Source of the DNA: Luteimonas sp. MC1572
GTDB taxonomy: Bacteria > Pseudomonadota > Gammaproteobacteria > Xanthomonadales > Xanthomonadaceae
Direction of reading: 5' to 3'
NCBI RefSeq assembly: GCF_016615815.1
Contig: NZ_CP067112.1
Coordinates: forward strand, 1,674,001 to 1,738,000
DNA length: 64,000 bases
Under the pieces are notes generated by a model. That model made no database searches. It was not told where the DNA came from and saw only the letters and a list, made by a program, of their open reading frames with translations. Positions 1-8,887 of the stretch are shown here, piece by piece (the stretch's first letter is position 1; every line of letters begins with the position of its first letter). Made by a program: the position numbers and the translations under genes.

Positions 1-1820
1 CGCGCCTCCGGCCGCGAGAGGAATTCGGGCAGCACCGCCGGCTCGCGCAGGATTCCGCGCGCACGCAGTTCGTCGACCACGGGCACGTGGGACGCGGCGA
101 TCTTGCCGGTCCAGAAGGCGTCCAGCGGCCGGCCGCCCGCAACCCACGCAAAGACTTCCTTCAGCCCGCGCAGGTAGATCGCATCCTTGGCGAGGCCGCC
201 GGAACGGAACACGCGGGCGACGATGTTGAACGCGGCGCGCGGCGTGAAGCCATGGTCGCGGCGCAGCATGCGATCGCAGTCGACGAATTCCGCGCCGTCG
301 AGCATCGCATCGACCACGACGACACGGGCCGCGAGCAGCCGCAGGCGCGACCGCCCCAGGCCGCCCACCAGGTATTCCGCGAACACGCCGAGCCCTTCCT
401 GGATGCCCTCGTAGCCGGCCAGGCCGCTGCCGAATATCGACAGCCCCTGCGCGCTGCCGTTGACGCAGGTGAGCACGTGTACCCCGACCTCGTGCTGCAG
501 CAGCGCATCCAGCCGCCAGCGGCGCATGCGCGTGGCGGTGGAAACCAGCACCGAGCGCCCGGAGACCATCAGCCCGGGGGCGATGTCGTCGCGCAGGCAG
601 ACCTCGGCCTGGAACAGCGGCGCCTTGTGGCGGTAGCGGGCGATCAGCGCTTCCGCCGCCTCGCGCACGGCGTGGCAATCGACACAGGCCGTGTCTTCGT
701 TGCCGGCGGCGGCGTCCTCGCGCGCGAGGATCCCGCGCGCCTCGCCCAGCAGCGACGCTTCGACCGCACCGTACTGGATGACCGAGGCGTACTTGAACGC
801 CGGGGTGTTGCGGCCCTGGAGCATGGTCAGCTGCTGGTCGAGCTCGCGCTGCTTCTGCAGGAACAGCTGTTCCAGGACGGGATCTTCCACGGCGCGGACG
901 TCGATCGAGTACAGCGCACGCTTGGAGAGCTCCGGACTGACGGTCAACGGCCGGTAGCGGAACTCCGGCGCCTTGTCGCTTCCGGCCGCGTGGAAGCGCT
1001 CCATCGCCTCGACGGTATTGATCGGCGACACCGAGAGCAGGAAATCGAACGAGGCGCTGATTGCCGCCAGGTCGCGGTCGACGGCGACCGCGGCCTTGAT
1101 GAAGCGGCTCCGCCCCAGCGTGCGGTGCGGGACGCGGATGTCCGGCGTGGCGGCTTCGACGAACGCGGCCAGCGCCTGCAACAAGGCATCGAACGCCAGC
1201 GTTTCCAGTTCGTGGAACACCTGCGGGTACACCGCATCGCTGCCCGGGGCGAGGTAGATGCGCGGCAGCCCCAACGACAGCACGCCGATGCCTGCGCTGC
1301 CTTCCACCAGCGCGGCGAGCGCCGCCGGCAGGTCGGGCGCGCCGGCATCCTCGATCGCCGCTTCGCGAAGCTCGATGCACGCCCCGGCCAGCGCGTCGCG
1401 CAGGCGCCGCGCGGCCGCATGGGCGGGTGCGCCGCCGCTTGCGGCCACGGTGAACCGGAACGGCTCCAGGCGCGGGCTGTCCTCGGCGATCGAAGCGTCG
1501 CGTGGCAGGTCGTGCAGCCACAGCAGCAGGTAGCTCGGAAAGTCCCGCGCCTGGTGGGCCAGCACGGAATCGAGGCGCGTGATGGCCCCCGCGTCCGCGT
1601 CCCCGCCCGCCGGCCACACCAGGTGTGCCGCGCTGATGGTCGCGAGGCGGCGCGCGATGCTCGCGGCCTCGTCGGCATAGCGGTTGAGCACCAGGAACGG
1701 CAGCGGCCGGTCGATGTGCACGCGACCGCCGGCGTCGAGCTCGCGGCGCCATGCGCCAAGACCGAAGTCCGGCGCCGGCGGCTTCTGCACGCGGGGACCG
1801 GGGCGAACGGGTTCAGGCAT
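1..1820 (-). CDS. QEGLA-motif (DUF1704) putative zinc peptidase, 3' end outside window
   Basis: About 606 codons are visible from an ATG at 1820; the gene runs off the left edge, so the C-terminus is missing. Two signatures identify the family known as flavohemoglobin expression-modulating QEGLA motif protein (DUF1704). One is a zinc-peptidase-like HEVGVH (about residues 443-448). The other is GIQEGLGVFAEY about 30 residues later, with Glu near 475. Eukaryotic relatives (KIAA0895/MATCAP) are metallopeptidases with the same HExxxH plus downstream Glu, so a zinc-dependent hydrolase is inferred. No signal peptide is visible, so a cytoplasmic location is likely. The start overlaps the end of the N-formylglutamate amidohydrolase-like gene by 8 bases, which implies translational coupling. 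The substrate is unknown, and the family name reflects an old phenotype rather than a mechanism. Confidence 0.85.
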   Translation of the reverse strand, partial: MPEPVRPGPRVQKPPAPDFGLGAWRRELDAGGRVHIDRPLPFLVLNRYADEAASIARRLATISAAHLVWPAGGDADAGAITRLDSVLAHQARDFPSYLLLWLHDLPRDASIAEDSPRLEPFRFTVAASGGAPAHAAARRLRDALAGACIELREAAIEDAGAPDLPAALAALVEGSAGIGVLSLGLPRIYLAPGSDAVYPQVFHELETLAFDALLQALAAFVEAATPDIRVPHRTLGRSRFIKAAVAVDRDLAAISASFDFLLSVSPINTVEAMERFHAAGSDKAPEFRYRPLTVSPELSKRALYSIDVRAVEDPVLEQLFLQKQRELDQQLTMLQGRNTPAFKYASVIQYGAVEASLLGEARGILAREDAAAGNEDTACVDCHAVREAAEALIARYRHKAPLFQAEVCLRDDIAPGLMVSGRSVLVSTATRMRRWRLDALLQHEVGVHVLTCVNGSAQGLSIFGSGLAGYEGIQEGLGVFAEYLVGGLGRSRLRLLAARVVVVDAMLDGAEFVDCDRMLRRDHGFTPRAAFNIVARVFRSGGLAKDAIYLRGLKEVFAWVAGGRPLDAFWTGKIAASHVPVVDELRARGILREPAVLPEFLSRPEA

Positions 1821-2610
1821 GCGCGAGCCACTCGCGGGCATGGGCCGCCGCGGCATCGACCAGGCGGCGCATGGCCGCGAGCTCCGCGGGGTCCGGCACT
1901 CCCGTCCATTCGTCCATGAAGGTCTTCTTGAATTCCAGCGCGATCGCGCAGCCGGTCTCCGGGTAGCGCGCATGCACGAAGCGCGCAAGCTCGCCACGCC
2001 CCTGGAAGGCGATGTTCTCGCGCACGTCGGCGTGGCGCCCGTTGAAGTCGACCGCGCGCATGGTGTCCATGAGTGGGTCGAGCAGGCCGGCCCAGCGCCC
2101 GCGCGGCATCGACCAAGTGCCGATGTTGACCTCGGGCGCATCCTCCGCCGGCGTCGCCGCAGCGGTCGGGCCGTCGCGCCGATGGTTGTAGCTGTGCACG
2201 TCGAACACCACGAACCGGCCGTGGTGGCGCACCAGGTCGTCGAACACGGTGGCGAGGGTGCGATAGAAGGCGTGGTGCAGGCGCAGCGAATGCTGCACGA
2301 AGGCCTCGTCCGGCGGTGCGTCCCACAGGTGCAGGCCCCAACATTGCTCCGGCACGCGATACACGGCTTGGTCGGCGGCCCGGTTGAGGTCGACCTCGAA
2401 CCGCGAGCGGTGCACGACCACACGGCCGGGAACGCCGGCTATCGCCTGTCCCGTGAATGGATCCTCTTCGCGCAGGCGCTCGGCATCCGGCAGCCGCATC
2501 GCCGCGGCGACTTCGGGGCGCAGCGCATGCCCGTCATGGATGGCGGTCGCGAACACGGCGTCATCCGCGCGCTGCAGCGTCCACCAGGCGGCGGCAGGCG
2601 GCATTGTCAT
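1813..2610 (-). CDS. N-formylglutamate amidohydrolase family protein
   Basis: 265 aa from ATG 2610. The protein resembles N-formylglutamate amidohydrolases (FGase), zinc hydrolases that split N-formyl-L-glutamate to formate and glutamate. Visible support includes the central FVVFDVHSYNHRRDGP segment, typical of the FGase metal site, followed by EVNIGT and a C-terminal ALEFKKTFMDEWTG block. No signal peptide is seen. No histidine-degradation (hut) genes are nearby. Instead the gene overlaps the downstream QEGLA peptidase gene by 8 bases, so a role in that two-gene unit (amide or peptide trimming) is more likely than histidine catabolism. The ATG has no clear Shine-Dalgarno, and an in-frame GTG at 2643 is a possible alternative. 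Family assignment is fairly secure; substrate is not. Confidence 0.8.
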   Translation of the reverse strand: MTMPPAAAWWTLQRADDAVFATAIHDGHALRPEVAAAMRLPDAERLREEDPFTGQAIAGVPGRVVVHRSRFEVDLNRAADQAVYRVPEQCWGLHLWDAPPDEAFVQHSLRLHHAFYRTLATVFDDLVRHHGRFVVFDVHSYNHRRDGPTAAATPAEDAPEVNIGTWSMPRGRWAGLLDPLMDTMRAVDFNGRHADVRENIAFQGRGELARFVHARYPETGCAIALEFKKTFMDEWTGVPDPAELAAMRRLVDAAAAHAREWLAHA

Positions 2611-2716
2611 GGACGGTTCGACGGCAGTCAGGGCGGGCTCCACGGGCGCGCGCCGCGACAGCCGCGGCAGCGCCTGTTCTATCCGCCGCGACGTGATCGG
2701 GATGTGGCCGCGGCCG

Positions 2717-5700
2717 TCAGCGCAGCGACACCTCGACGCGCGCCGGCAGCTCTGCGAGGCGCAGTTCGCCGCCCTGCCAGGCAGCCGGCACGCCGTTGAT
2801 GGTCGTCGCACCGGGTGCGGACCCGCGATAGGGCCAGGGCAGGACAAGTCCGCCCGCCGGCGGCACCAGGCCCTCCCTGACCTCCAGCACAAGCGCGCCG
2901 CCATCGCCTCGCAGCGAATAGCGCAGCGTGCCCTGCGGCATGCGCAAGCCATCGACGGCGACGCCATGCGCCAGCCAGTCCTCGGGAACACCGGCGGCCA
3001 GCACGATGCTGTCATCGACCTCGCGCACGTAGGCGAACATGTCCAGCGCGGAGCGGACGAAGTCCGACGCCACCCACGCATGCGGCAGGTCGCCGAGGAA
3101 GAACGGCGTGCGTGGCGTGGGCGTGACCACCTCGGCCCACTGGTTCCAGGCCGGGGGCGCGCGGTCGGCGAGGAACCACTGCGCCGCTTCCTGCGCGCGC
3201 CCGCGCCAGCCGAGGCGCACGAAGGCGCCGACGTTGCGCCATTCGTACGGCGTGTACGCGGTCCACGCGCGCGTGCCGTCGCGGCGCTCGCTGAACTCGC
3301 GCCAGTAGCGCTCGAAGGTGTTGTGCAGCAGGTCGGCGGGCAGGCGCCCCTGCTCGCCGCCCGGCGCAAGCGCGATGGTGGTCGAGGTGGCATCGAAGTC
3401 ACCGAGCTCGGCGGCACCCGGCAGGTAGTCGACGCCGTGAAGCCGGGCTGCGGCGCGCAGCGAGGCGTCCAGGTCGCCGCGGAACTGGTCGCGTGCGGCG
3501 GCCATGCGTGCCGCGTCGTCCACGTGTCCGAGCGCCTCCGCCACCACCACCGCGTCCTTGTAACCGCGCAGCGCCCAGAAGTTGTCCCAGTACGAGTGCA
3601 TCGGCTTCGCCGAATAGCCTTCGTGGCTGATCGACGCCGGCATCATTCCGTAGAAGGCCGGGTTGCGCGCGCGGTTGGCCTCGGTGCGCTCGCTCGCGCG
3701 CAGGCGTTCCATGTAGTCGAACGCGCCACGCACGTGCGGCCACATGCGCTCCAGGAACGCGCGGTCGCCGCTGTAGCGCCAGTACTCGGCGATGGTGAAG
3801 ACCAGCTCGCCGTGACTGTCGTTCTCGGGCACCGGGTCGCTGCCGCGGTCGTCGACGCAGCACGGCACCATGCCGTCGTCGAACTGGTGCGGCGCGTACC
3901 ACTCGAGGTATTCGCGTACCGCGTCATCGCGGCCCAGCCGCAGCAGCCCTTCGGCGATCATCGCGCCGTCGCGGATCCAGCTGCGCGCATAGGCGCGCGT
4001 GCCGGGCTGCAGGCGCGGCCCGACGCGGCTGACCAGCATGTGCGCCAGCGCGGTGCGCAGGGTGTCGGCCAGCACCTGGCCCTGCGGCGGCAGGTCCAGG
4101 CGCACCTGGTCGAGCTTGCCGCGCCAGTCGCCGGCGACCTCGCGCTGCAGCGCGTCGGCATCCCACCAGCGCCGCGCCGGTCCGCTGCCGCCGGTCAGCG
4201 GCACCATCACCTCGATGCTGCGCACTTCGCCCGGCGCCAGGCGCATGCGGTAGACCAGCGCCGCCGACGCCAGCCCGGTGGAATCACGCTCCACGCGCGT
4301 CGTGGCGGGCAAGTTGCCGCTCGCGAGATGGGCGACGGCCATGCCGGCGTCGAACGAGGTCGCGAACGCGGCAGTCGGCACCTGCTTGGCGAACACGCGC
4401 GGCACGCCGGCGACGCTGATGGTGCCGCCGTCCACGGCGATCGAATCGATCGGGCTCACACCGCCCAGGGTGTTGAGGAACTGCGCCGGCGGATTGACCT
4501 GCAGCGGACGCGCGGCCAACGCCAGAGTGAATTCGCGGGCGCGGGCGCCGCTGTTGGCAAGCCGGTAGCGCGCCACCAGCTGCGACGCGGCAGGCGTCCC
4601 TTGCGCGAATGCGGTGATGCGCAGCGCCATGTCGCCGTGCCGCCAGTCGACGCTCGGCACCGGCAGGTAGCCGTCCTGCAGCGACTGCCGCGGCGCCGCG
4701 TCCGCCCAGCTCACCAGCTTGCCGTCCACGGTCACGAACGGCTCGAGACTGAACCCACCCTTGCCCACTTCGATCGCGCCGTCTTCGCCGATCAGGCCCT
4801 GCTGCAGACCGCCATCGGTCCCCAGCATCGTCCAGTACGGCTGCTCGCCGCTGAAGCCGCGTGGAAACCAGCCGCGCGGCGCGTCGGCGGCCACCGCTTT
4901 CACGAAGTCGTTGGCGTGGGCCGAGAAGGCCAAGGGCTGCAGCCGTGCCGCGGCCAGCGCGAAGCTGTCGCCTGGCCCCGCGCGGAGGTCGAGCGCCAGA
5001 TAGCGGGCTTCCGCCTCCGACAGCGCGATCCAGTCACGCCCACCGTTGCCGCCCGTCACGCTGCGCACGTCGCGGCAGGCCAGGCCGTCGTCGGACAGCT
5101 GGACGTCGTAGCGCGAGGCGTGCGCACCGGGCAGCCAGTCGAGCACCAGCCCGCCGAACTCGCGGACGCTGCCGAGATCCAGCACCAGCCGCTGCCCCGC
5201 CGGCGCGACGTTGGCGGCACGCCATGCCGTCTCGCTATTCCCGTCGACCGCGGCCGCGGCATCGCCCGCGGTGGCCGATGCACTGACAGACAGCGGGCTG
5301 GCATCGACCGGCGCCAGTTCGCTGAAGGTGAGCGCGTCGAAGCACACCGAGCCGCGTCCGCCGACGTTGTTGTACACGGTGAACTCGAGCCGGCTGCTGG
5401 CGCGCAGCACCGGGTCGGGATCCGGCCCCCAGGCGCGTACCACGTGGCGTGTCTTGTGGCGCACCGCGGTCCAGCGCTTCGGAAGCGCGTATTTCGGCTG
5501 GTTCACCCACCACACGTTGTCGCCGCTGGCGTCCACCAGCTTGAACTGCAGGTCGTTGGCCGGCGCGTTGCCGCGCAGCTGCAGGTCGAAGCGGTAGTTG
5601 CCGGGATAGGTGATGGCCAGGTTGCGCTGGATGCCGGCATAGCCGGAAACGCCGTTGAAGTCGTAGTCCAGGCACAGCGCCGCGCCGTCGGCGCCGTCGA

Positions 5701-5875
5701 CCTGGCGGATCGCGCCGCTTACCTGGTTGGAGGTGACCACGCGCCATGCGGCGGGATCGGAAAAATCGTCCAGCACACGCGTGGACAGCACCTCCTGCGC
5801 CACCGCCGGCAGCGCGGCCATGCCGGCCATGGCCAGCACCGCACCCGACAGCCACCTGTTCAGTCCCACGATCAC
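2717..5875 (-). CDS. Exported discoidin-domain, toroid-type glycosidase-like protein
   Basis: 1052 aa from a GTG at 5875 whose GTGA overlaps the stop of the upstream permease gene. A signal peptide (residues 1-26, ending AVAQ) directs export. Residues about 30-185 look like a carbohydrate-binding beta-sandwich. Residues about 193-315 are a discoidin (F5/8 type C) fold, with AVDGNSETAWRA and LVLDLGSVREFGGL. The rest (about 330-1052) resembles beta-sandwich plus (alpha/alpha)6-toroid glycosidases: SWIRDGAMIAEGLLRLG and ENDSHGELVFTIAEYWR are the kind of Asp/Glu-bearing motifs seen in GH15/GH63-like folds. I cannot assign a GH family. It is the last gene of the sugar-locus chain, so it probably trims oligosaccharides in the periplasm. 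Exact specificity is unknown. Confidence 0.75.
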   Translation of the reverse strand: MIVGLNRWLSGAVLAMAGMAALPAVAQEVLSTRVLDDFSDPAAWRVVTSNQVSGAIRQVDGADGAALCLDYDFNGVSGYAGIQRNLAITYPGNYRFDLQLRGNAPANDLQFKLVDASGDNVWWVNQPKYALPKRWTAVRHKTRHVVRAWGPDPDPVLRASSRLEFTVYNNVGGRGSVCFDALTFSELAPVDASPLSVSASATAGDAAAAVDGNSETAWRAANVAPAGQRLVLDLGSVREFGGLVLDWLPGAHASRYDVQLSDDGLACRDVRSVTGGNGGRDWIALSEAEARYLALDLRAGPGDSFALAAARLQPLAFSAHANDFVKAVAADAPRGWFPRGFSGEQPYWTMLGTDGGLQQGLIGEDGAIEVGKGGFSLEPFVTVDGKLVSWADAAPRQSLQDGYLPVPSVDWRHGDMALRITAFAQGTPAASQLVARYRLANSGARAREFTLALAARPLQVNPPAQFLNTLGGVSPIDSIAVDGGTISVAGVPRVFAKQVPTAAFATSFDAGMAVAHLASGNLPATTRVERDSTGLASAALVYRMRLAPGEVRSIEVMVPLTGGSGPARRWWDADALQREVAGDWRGKLDQVRLDLPPQGQVLADTLRTALAHMLVSRVGPRLQPGTRAYARSWIRDGAMIAEGLLRLGRDDAVREYLEWYAPHQFDDGMVPCCVDDRGSDPVPENDSHGELVFTIAEYWRYSGDRAFLERMWPHVRGAFDYMERLRASERTEANRARNPAFYGMMPASISHEGYSAKPMHSYWDNFWALRGYKDAVVVAEALGHVDDAARMAAARDQFRGDLDASLRAAARLHGVDYLPGAAELGDFDATSTTIALAPGGEQGRLPADLLHNTFERYWREFSERRDGTRAWTAYTPYEWRNVGAFVRLGWRGRAQEAAQWFLADRAPPAWNQWAEVVTPTPRTPFFLGDLPHAWVASDFVRSALDMFAYVREVDDSIVLAAGVPEDWLAHGVAVDGLRMPQGTLRYSLRGDGGALVLEVREGLVPPAGGLVLPWPYRGSAPGATTINGVPAAWQGGELRLAELPARVEVSLR

Positions 5876-6708
5876 CCCTTCACACTGCCCAGCAGCAGGC
5901 CCTGGATGTAGTAACGCTGCAGCGCCAGGAACAGCAGCAGCACCGGCAGCACCGTCACCACCGCGCCGGCCATCATCATCTCCACGTCCATGATGTGCTC
6001 GCGCGACAGCGACGCCAGCGCCACCGGCAGCGTGTAGTTGGCCTGGTCGGTGAGCACGATCAGCGGCCACATGAAGTCGTTCCAGGAGCCCATGAAGGTG
6101 AAGATGGCCAACGTCACCAGCACCGGCTTGAGCATCGGCAGCACCACCTGGAAGAAGATCCGCATCTCGCCGGCGCCGTCGATGCGCGCGGCTTCAAGCA
6201 GCTCGTCCGGGATCGACCGCGCGTACTGCCTGACCAGGAAAATGCCGAACACCGAGGCCAGCGCCGGCACGATCACCCCACCGAAGCTGTTGACCAGGCC
6301 CAGCTCCTTCATCAGCAGGAACAGCGGCAGCATCGCCACCTGCGCCGGCACCACCAGCGCCGCCAGCAGCACCTGGAACATGCGCTCGCGGCCGCGGAAG
6401 CGCAGCTTGGCGAAGGCATAGCCGGCCATGGTGTTGACCAGCAGCGAACCCAGGGTGATCGCCAGCGACACCAGCAGGCTGTTGGCGAAGTTGCGCGCCA
6501 TGCCGGTGCGCGCGAACAGCGCGTGGTAGTTCGCCAGCGTCGCCTGCGATGGCACGAGCGGCGGCGGGAACCCGCTGGCCTCGCCGGCCGGCATGAACGA
6601 CACCGACGCCATCCACGCCAGCGGCGCCAGGCTGAGCAGCGCCATCACGGCGAGCGCGCCATTCACCAGCAGCACTGCGCTGCGCGCTTCGCCCACGCCG
6701 CGGCTCAT
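5872..6708 (-). CDS. Carbohydrate ABC transporter permease (MalG-like)
   Basis: 278 aa from ATG 6708, whose ATGA overlaps the stop of the upstream permease. Six hydrophobic segments are visible, with the EAA loop near the C-terminus (ELLEAARIDGAGEMRIFFQVVLPMLKP) that contacts the ATPase. This is the MalG/UgpE-type membrane subunit of a family 1 sugar importer. It pairs with the MalF-like permease immediately upstream and the binding lipoprotein before it. The stop overlaps the GTG of the large glycosidase-like gene, so transport and hydrolysis are translationally coupled. No ATPase gene is in the locus; a shared MsmK/UgpC-type ATPase encoded elsewhere is the usual solution. Confidence 0.93.
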   Translation of the reverse strand: MSRGVGEARSAVLLVNGALAVMALLSLAPLAWMASVSFMPAGEASGFPPPLVPSQATLANYHALFARTGMARNFANSLLVSLAITLGSLLVNTMAGYAFAKLRFRGRERMFQVLLAALVVPAQVAMLPLFLLMKELGLVNSFGGVIVPALASVFGIFLVRQYARSIPDELLEAARIDGAGEMRIFFQVVLPMLKPVLVTLAIFTFMGSWNDFMWPLIVLTDQANYTLPVALASLSREHIMDVEMMMAGAVVTVLPVLLLFLALQRYYIQGLLLGSVKG

Positions 6709-7586
6709 ACCAGCCCCCGTCTGCGCCCGATGCGCAACATCAAGGTCGTCACGGCCAGGATCACCAGGAACAGCATGAACGCCACCGCCGACGCGCGCCC
6801 GAGGTTCCACCACTTGAAGCCTTCCTCGAACATGAAATACAGCACGCTGACCGTCGACTGCAGCGGGTCGCCGCGGGTCATCACGTAAGGCTCGGCGAAC
6901 AGCTGGAAGTAGCCGGACACGGTGATCACCCCGACCACCAGCAGCACCGGGCCCAGCATCGGCAACGTGATGTGCAGGAACTGGCGCCAGCGCGAGGCGC
7001 CGTCGATGCGTGCGGCCTCGTACAGGTCCACCGGGATCGCCTGCAGGCCGGCGATGAAGATCACCATGTTGTAGCCGAAGTTCTTCCACACGGCGAACCC
7101 GATGATGGTCGGCATGGCCCAGGCCGGATCGCCCAGCCAGTCGACCGGTCCGATGCCGACATGGCCGAGCGCCCAGTTCACCAGACCGTAGCTGGAATGG
7201 AACAGGTAGCGCCAGATCACCGCCACCGCTACCAGCGTGGTCACCACCGGCGCGAACAGCGCGGTGCGGAAGAACGCCTTGGCGCGCGCCAGTCCGGAGT
7301 TCAGCAGCAGCGCCGCGCCCAGCGAGACCGCCACCGACAGCGGCACGCCCACCACCACGAAATAGCTGGTGTTCCACAGTGCCTTCCAGAACAGCGGCGT
7401 CTGCAGCAGGTCGATGTAGTTGCCGAACGCCACGAAACGCAGGTTGCCCGGCTCGGCCAGCGTGTACAGATCGAAGTCGGTGAGGCTGAGCAGCAGCGCC
7501 GACAGCACCGGCAGCGCGAAGAACACGCCGAGCACCAGCAGCGCCGGCGCCGCGAACAGCCACCCGGCAAGCGCCGCGCGGTTCAT
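6705..7586 (-). CDS. Sugar ABC transporter permease (MalF-like)
   Basis: 293 aa from ATG 7586, overlapping the stop of the solute-binding gene by 4 bases (ATGA). The N-terminal helix (LFAAPALLVLGVFFALPVL) and the conserved EAA loop (LYEAARIDGASRWRQFLHITLPML) identify a MalF/UgpA-type permease. Together with the MalG-like partner it forms the membrane channel of an importer for an oligosaccharide. Its place between a GH144-type lipoprotein, a sugar-binding lipoprotein and a toroid glycosidase suggests the substrate is a breakdown product of the same glucan. Confidence 0.93.
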   Translation of the reverse strand: MNRAALAGWLFAAPALLVLGVFFALPVLSALLLSLTDFDLYTLAEPGNLRFVAFGNYIDLLQTPLFWKALWNTSYFVVVGVPLSVAVSLGAALLLNSGLARAKAFFRTALFAPVVTTLVAVAVIWRYLFHSSYGLVNWALGHVGIGPVDWLGDPAWAMPTIIGFAVWKNFGYNMVIFIAGLQAIPVDLYEAARIDGASRWRQFLHITLPMLGPVLLVVGVITVSGYFQLFAEPYVMTRGDPLQSTVSVLYFMFEEGFKWWNLGRASAVAFMLFLVILAVTTLMLRIGRRRGLV

Positions 7587-8881
7587 GGCGCGGCCTCCGC
7601 CTTGCGCGCGCGCACCCAGCGCCGCTTGGCGAGGATGTCGTCGACCTTGGCGTCGAGCCGGCGCATGGCCTCCGGCTGCGATTCTCGCCCGCGCACCACG
7701 CGCTCCGTGGCCAGCCGCAGCTCCTGCGCGATGCGCTCCCATTCCAGCACCTGCGGCGTGGGCTCGACCCGCTCCAGCTGGTCGCGGAACGCCCGCGCGA
7801 GTTCGTCGTTGGCCAGCGCCGGATCCTCCCAGGTACTCCGCCGCGGCGGCAGGTTGCCGATCATCGCGTGGAAGCGCTTCTGCACGTCGGGGCGGGAAAG
7901 ATACTCGACCAGTTTCCACGCCGCCTCCTTGCGCGGCGATTCGCGGAACAGCACCAGGCTGGTGCCACCCGCGATGCCCGCGCCCGGACCGTCCGGACCC
8001 GGCAGGGCCATGGTGCCCCACTCGCCTGCGAGTTCCGGCGGCTCGCGGCGTCGGAACTCACGGATGTTCCAAGGGCCGGACAGGTAGAACGCGAAGCTGC
8101 CCTTGAAGAATTCGTCCCAGACATTGGAGATCTGGGTTTCCGACACCGCCGGCGCCCAGCCCTGCGCGAACATGTCGACGTAGAACGCCAGCGCGCGGCC
8201 GATGCCGGGCGAGCTGAAATTGCCGCGCCCGTTGTCGTCGCGCAGCATCGGCGCGTCCTGCTGCAGGGCCAGCGACACCTGCGGTTCGAACTCGTTGAGC
8301 GGCATCAGGATCGCGTGCCGCCCCGGCCCGACCTCGCGCTGCACGGCGGCCATGGCCGCGCGCCATTCTTCCCACGTCACCGGCAGCCGGTCGACGCCGG
8401 CCGCGCGCAGGATGTCCTTGCGGTAGTACAGCAGGCGCGTGTCCACGTACCAGGGCACGCCGAGCAGCGTGCCGTCGATGACGTTGGTGCCCCAGATGCC
8501 GGGGAAATAATCGTCCTCGCGCACCACCGCCGAGGCGTCCACGCGGTCCTGCAGCGGCTCCAGCACGCCGAGCGCGGCAAACTCCGGCATCCAAGTATTG
8601 CCGAGCTGGCAGATGTCCGGAAGCCCGTCGCCGGCGAATGCGGTGAGCAGCTTCTCGTGCGCCGCCGACCACGGGATGTGCTGCACCTCCACGCGGATAC
8701 CGGGGTGCTCACGCTCGAAGTCGGCGATCAGCTCGGTGACCACCTCGGCCTCGCGGCCCATCGCCCAGAAGCGCAGCACGTCGTCGTCGCGGCGCGCGCA
8801 GCCCGCGGCGAGCACGGCCGCCAGCAACACCGCGACCCTTGCGGCTGGCAGAACACGGAAACACCTGAGCCATACGGTCAT
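7583..8881 (-). CDS. Family 1 extracellular solute-binding lipoprotein
   Basis: 432 aa from ATG 8881. The signal peptide ends in a lipobox (LAAGC, Cys28), so the protein is a lipid-anchored periplasmic binding protein. The mature part starts VLRFWAMGREAE and contains the segment LIADFEREHPGIRVEVQ, typical of cluster B family 1 solute-binding proteins for sugars and glycerol phosphate. It delivers substrate to the two permeases encoded directly downstream with 4-base overlaps. The gene begins 6 bases after the stop of the GH144-type gene, consistent with one operon. Confidence 0.92.
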   Translation of the reverse strand: MTVWLRCFRVLPAARVAVLLAAVLAAGCARRDDDVLRFWAMGREAEVVTELIADFEREHPGIRVEVQHIPWSAAHEKLLTAFAGDGLPDICQLGNTWMPEFAALGVLEPLQDRVDASAVVREDDYFPGIWGTNVIDGTLLGVPWYVDTRLLYYRKDILRAAGVDRLPVTWEEWRAAMAAVQREVGPGRHAILMPLNEFEPQVSLALQQDAPMLRDDNGRGNFSSPGIGRALAFYVDMFAQGWAPAVSETQISNVWDEFFKGSFAFYLSGPWNIREFRRREPPELAGEWGTMALPGPDGPGAGIAGGTSLVLFRESPRKEAAWKLVEYLSRPDVQKRFHAMIGNLPPRRSTWEDPALANDELARAFRDQLERVEPTPQVLEWERIAQELRLATERVVRGRESQPEAMRRLDAKVDDILAKRRWVRARKAEAAP

Positions 8882-8887
8882 TGCGGA

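Noticed and set aside
1813..2610. Histidine-utilisation (hutG) role for the FGase-like gene
   Set aside because: No other hut genes are near and the gene is coupled to a QEGLA protein instead.
2384..5911. 1175-codon open frame on the plus strand opposite the glycosidase-like gene
   Set aside because: It is antisense to a gene with clear signal peptide and domains, has Arg/Gln/His-rich composition and no recognisable domain; such frames arise from GC-rich codon bias.
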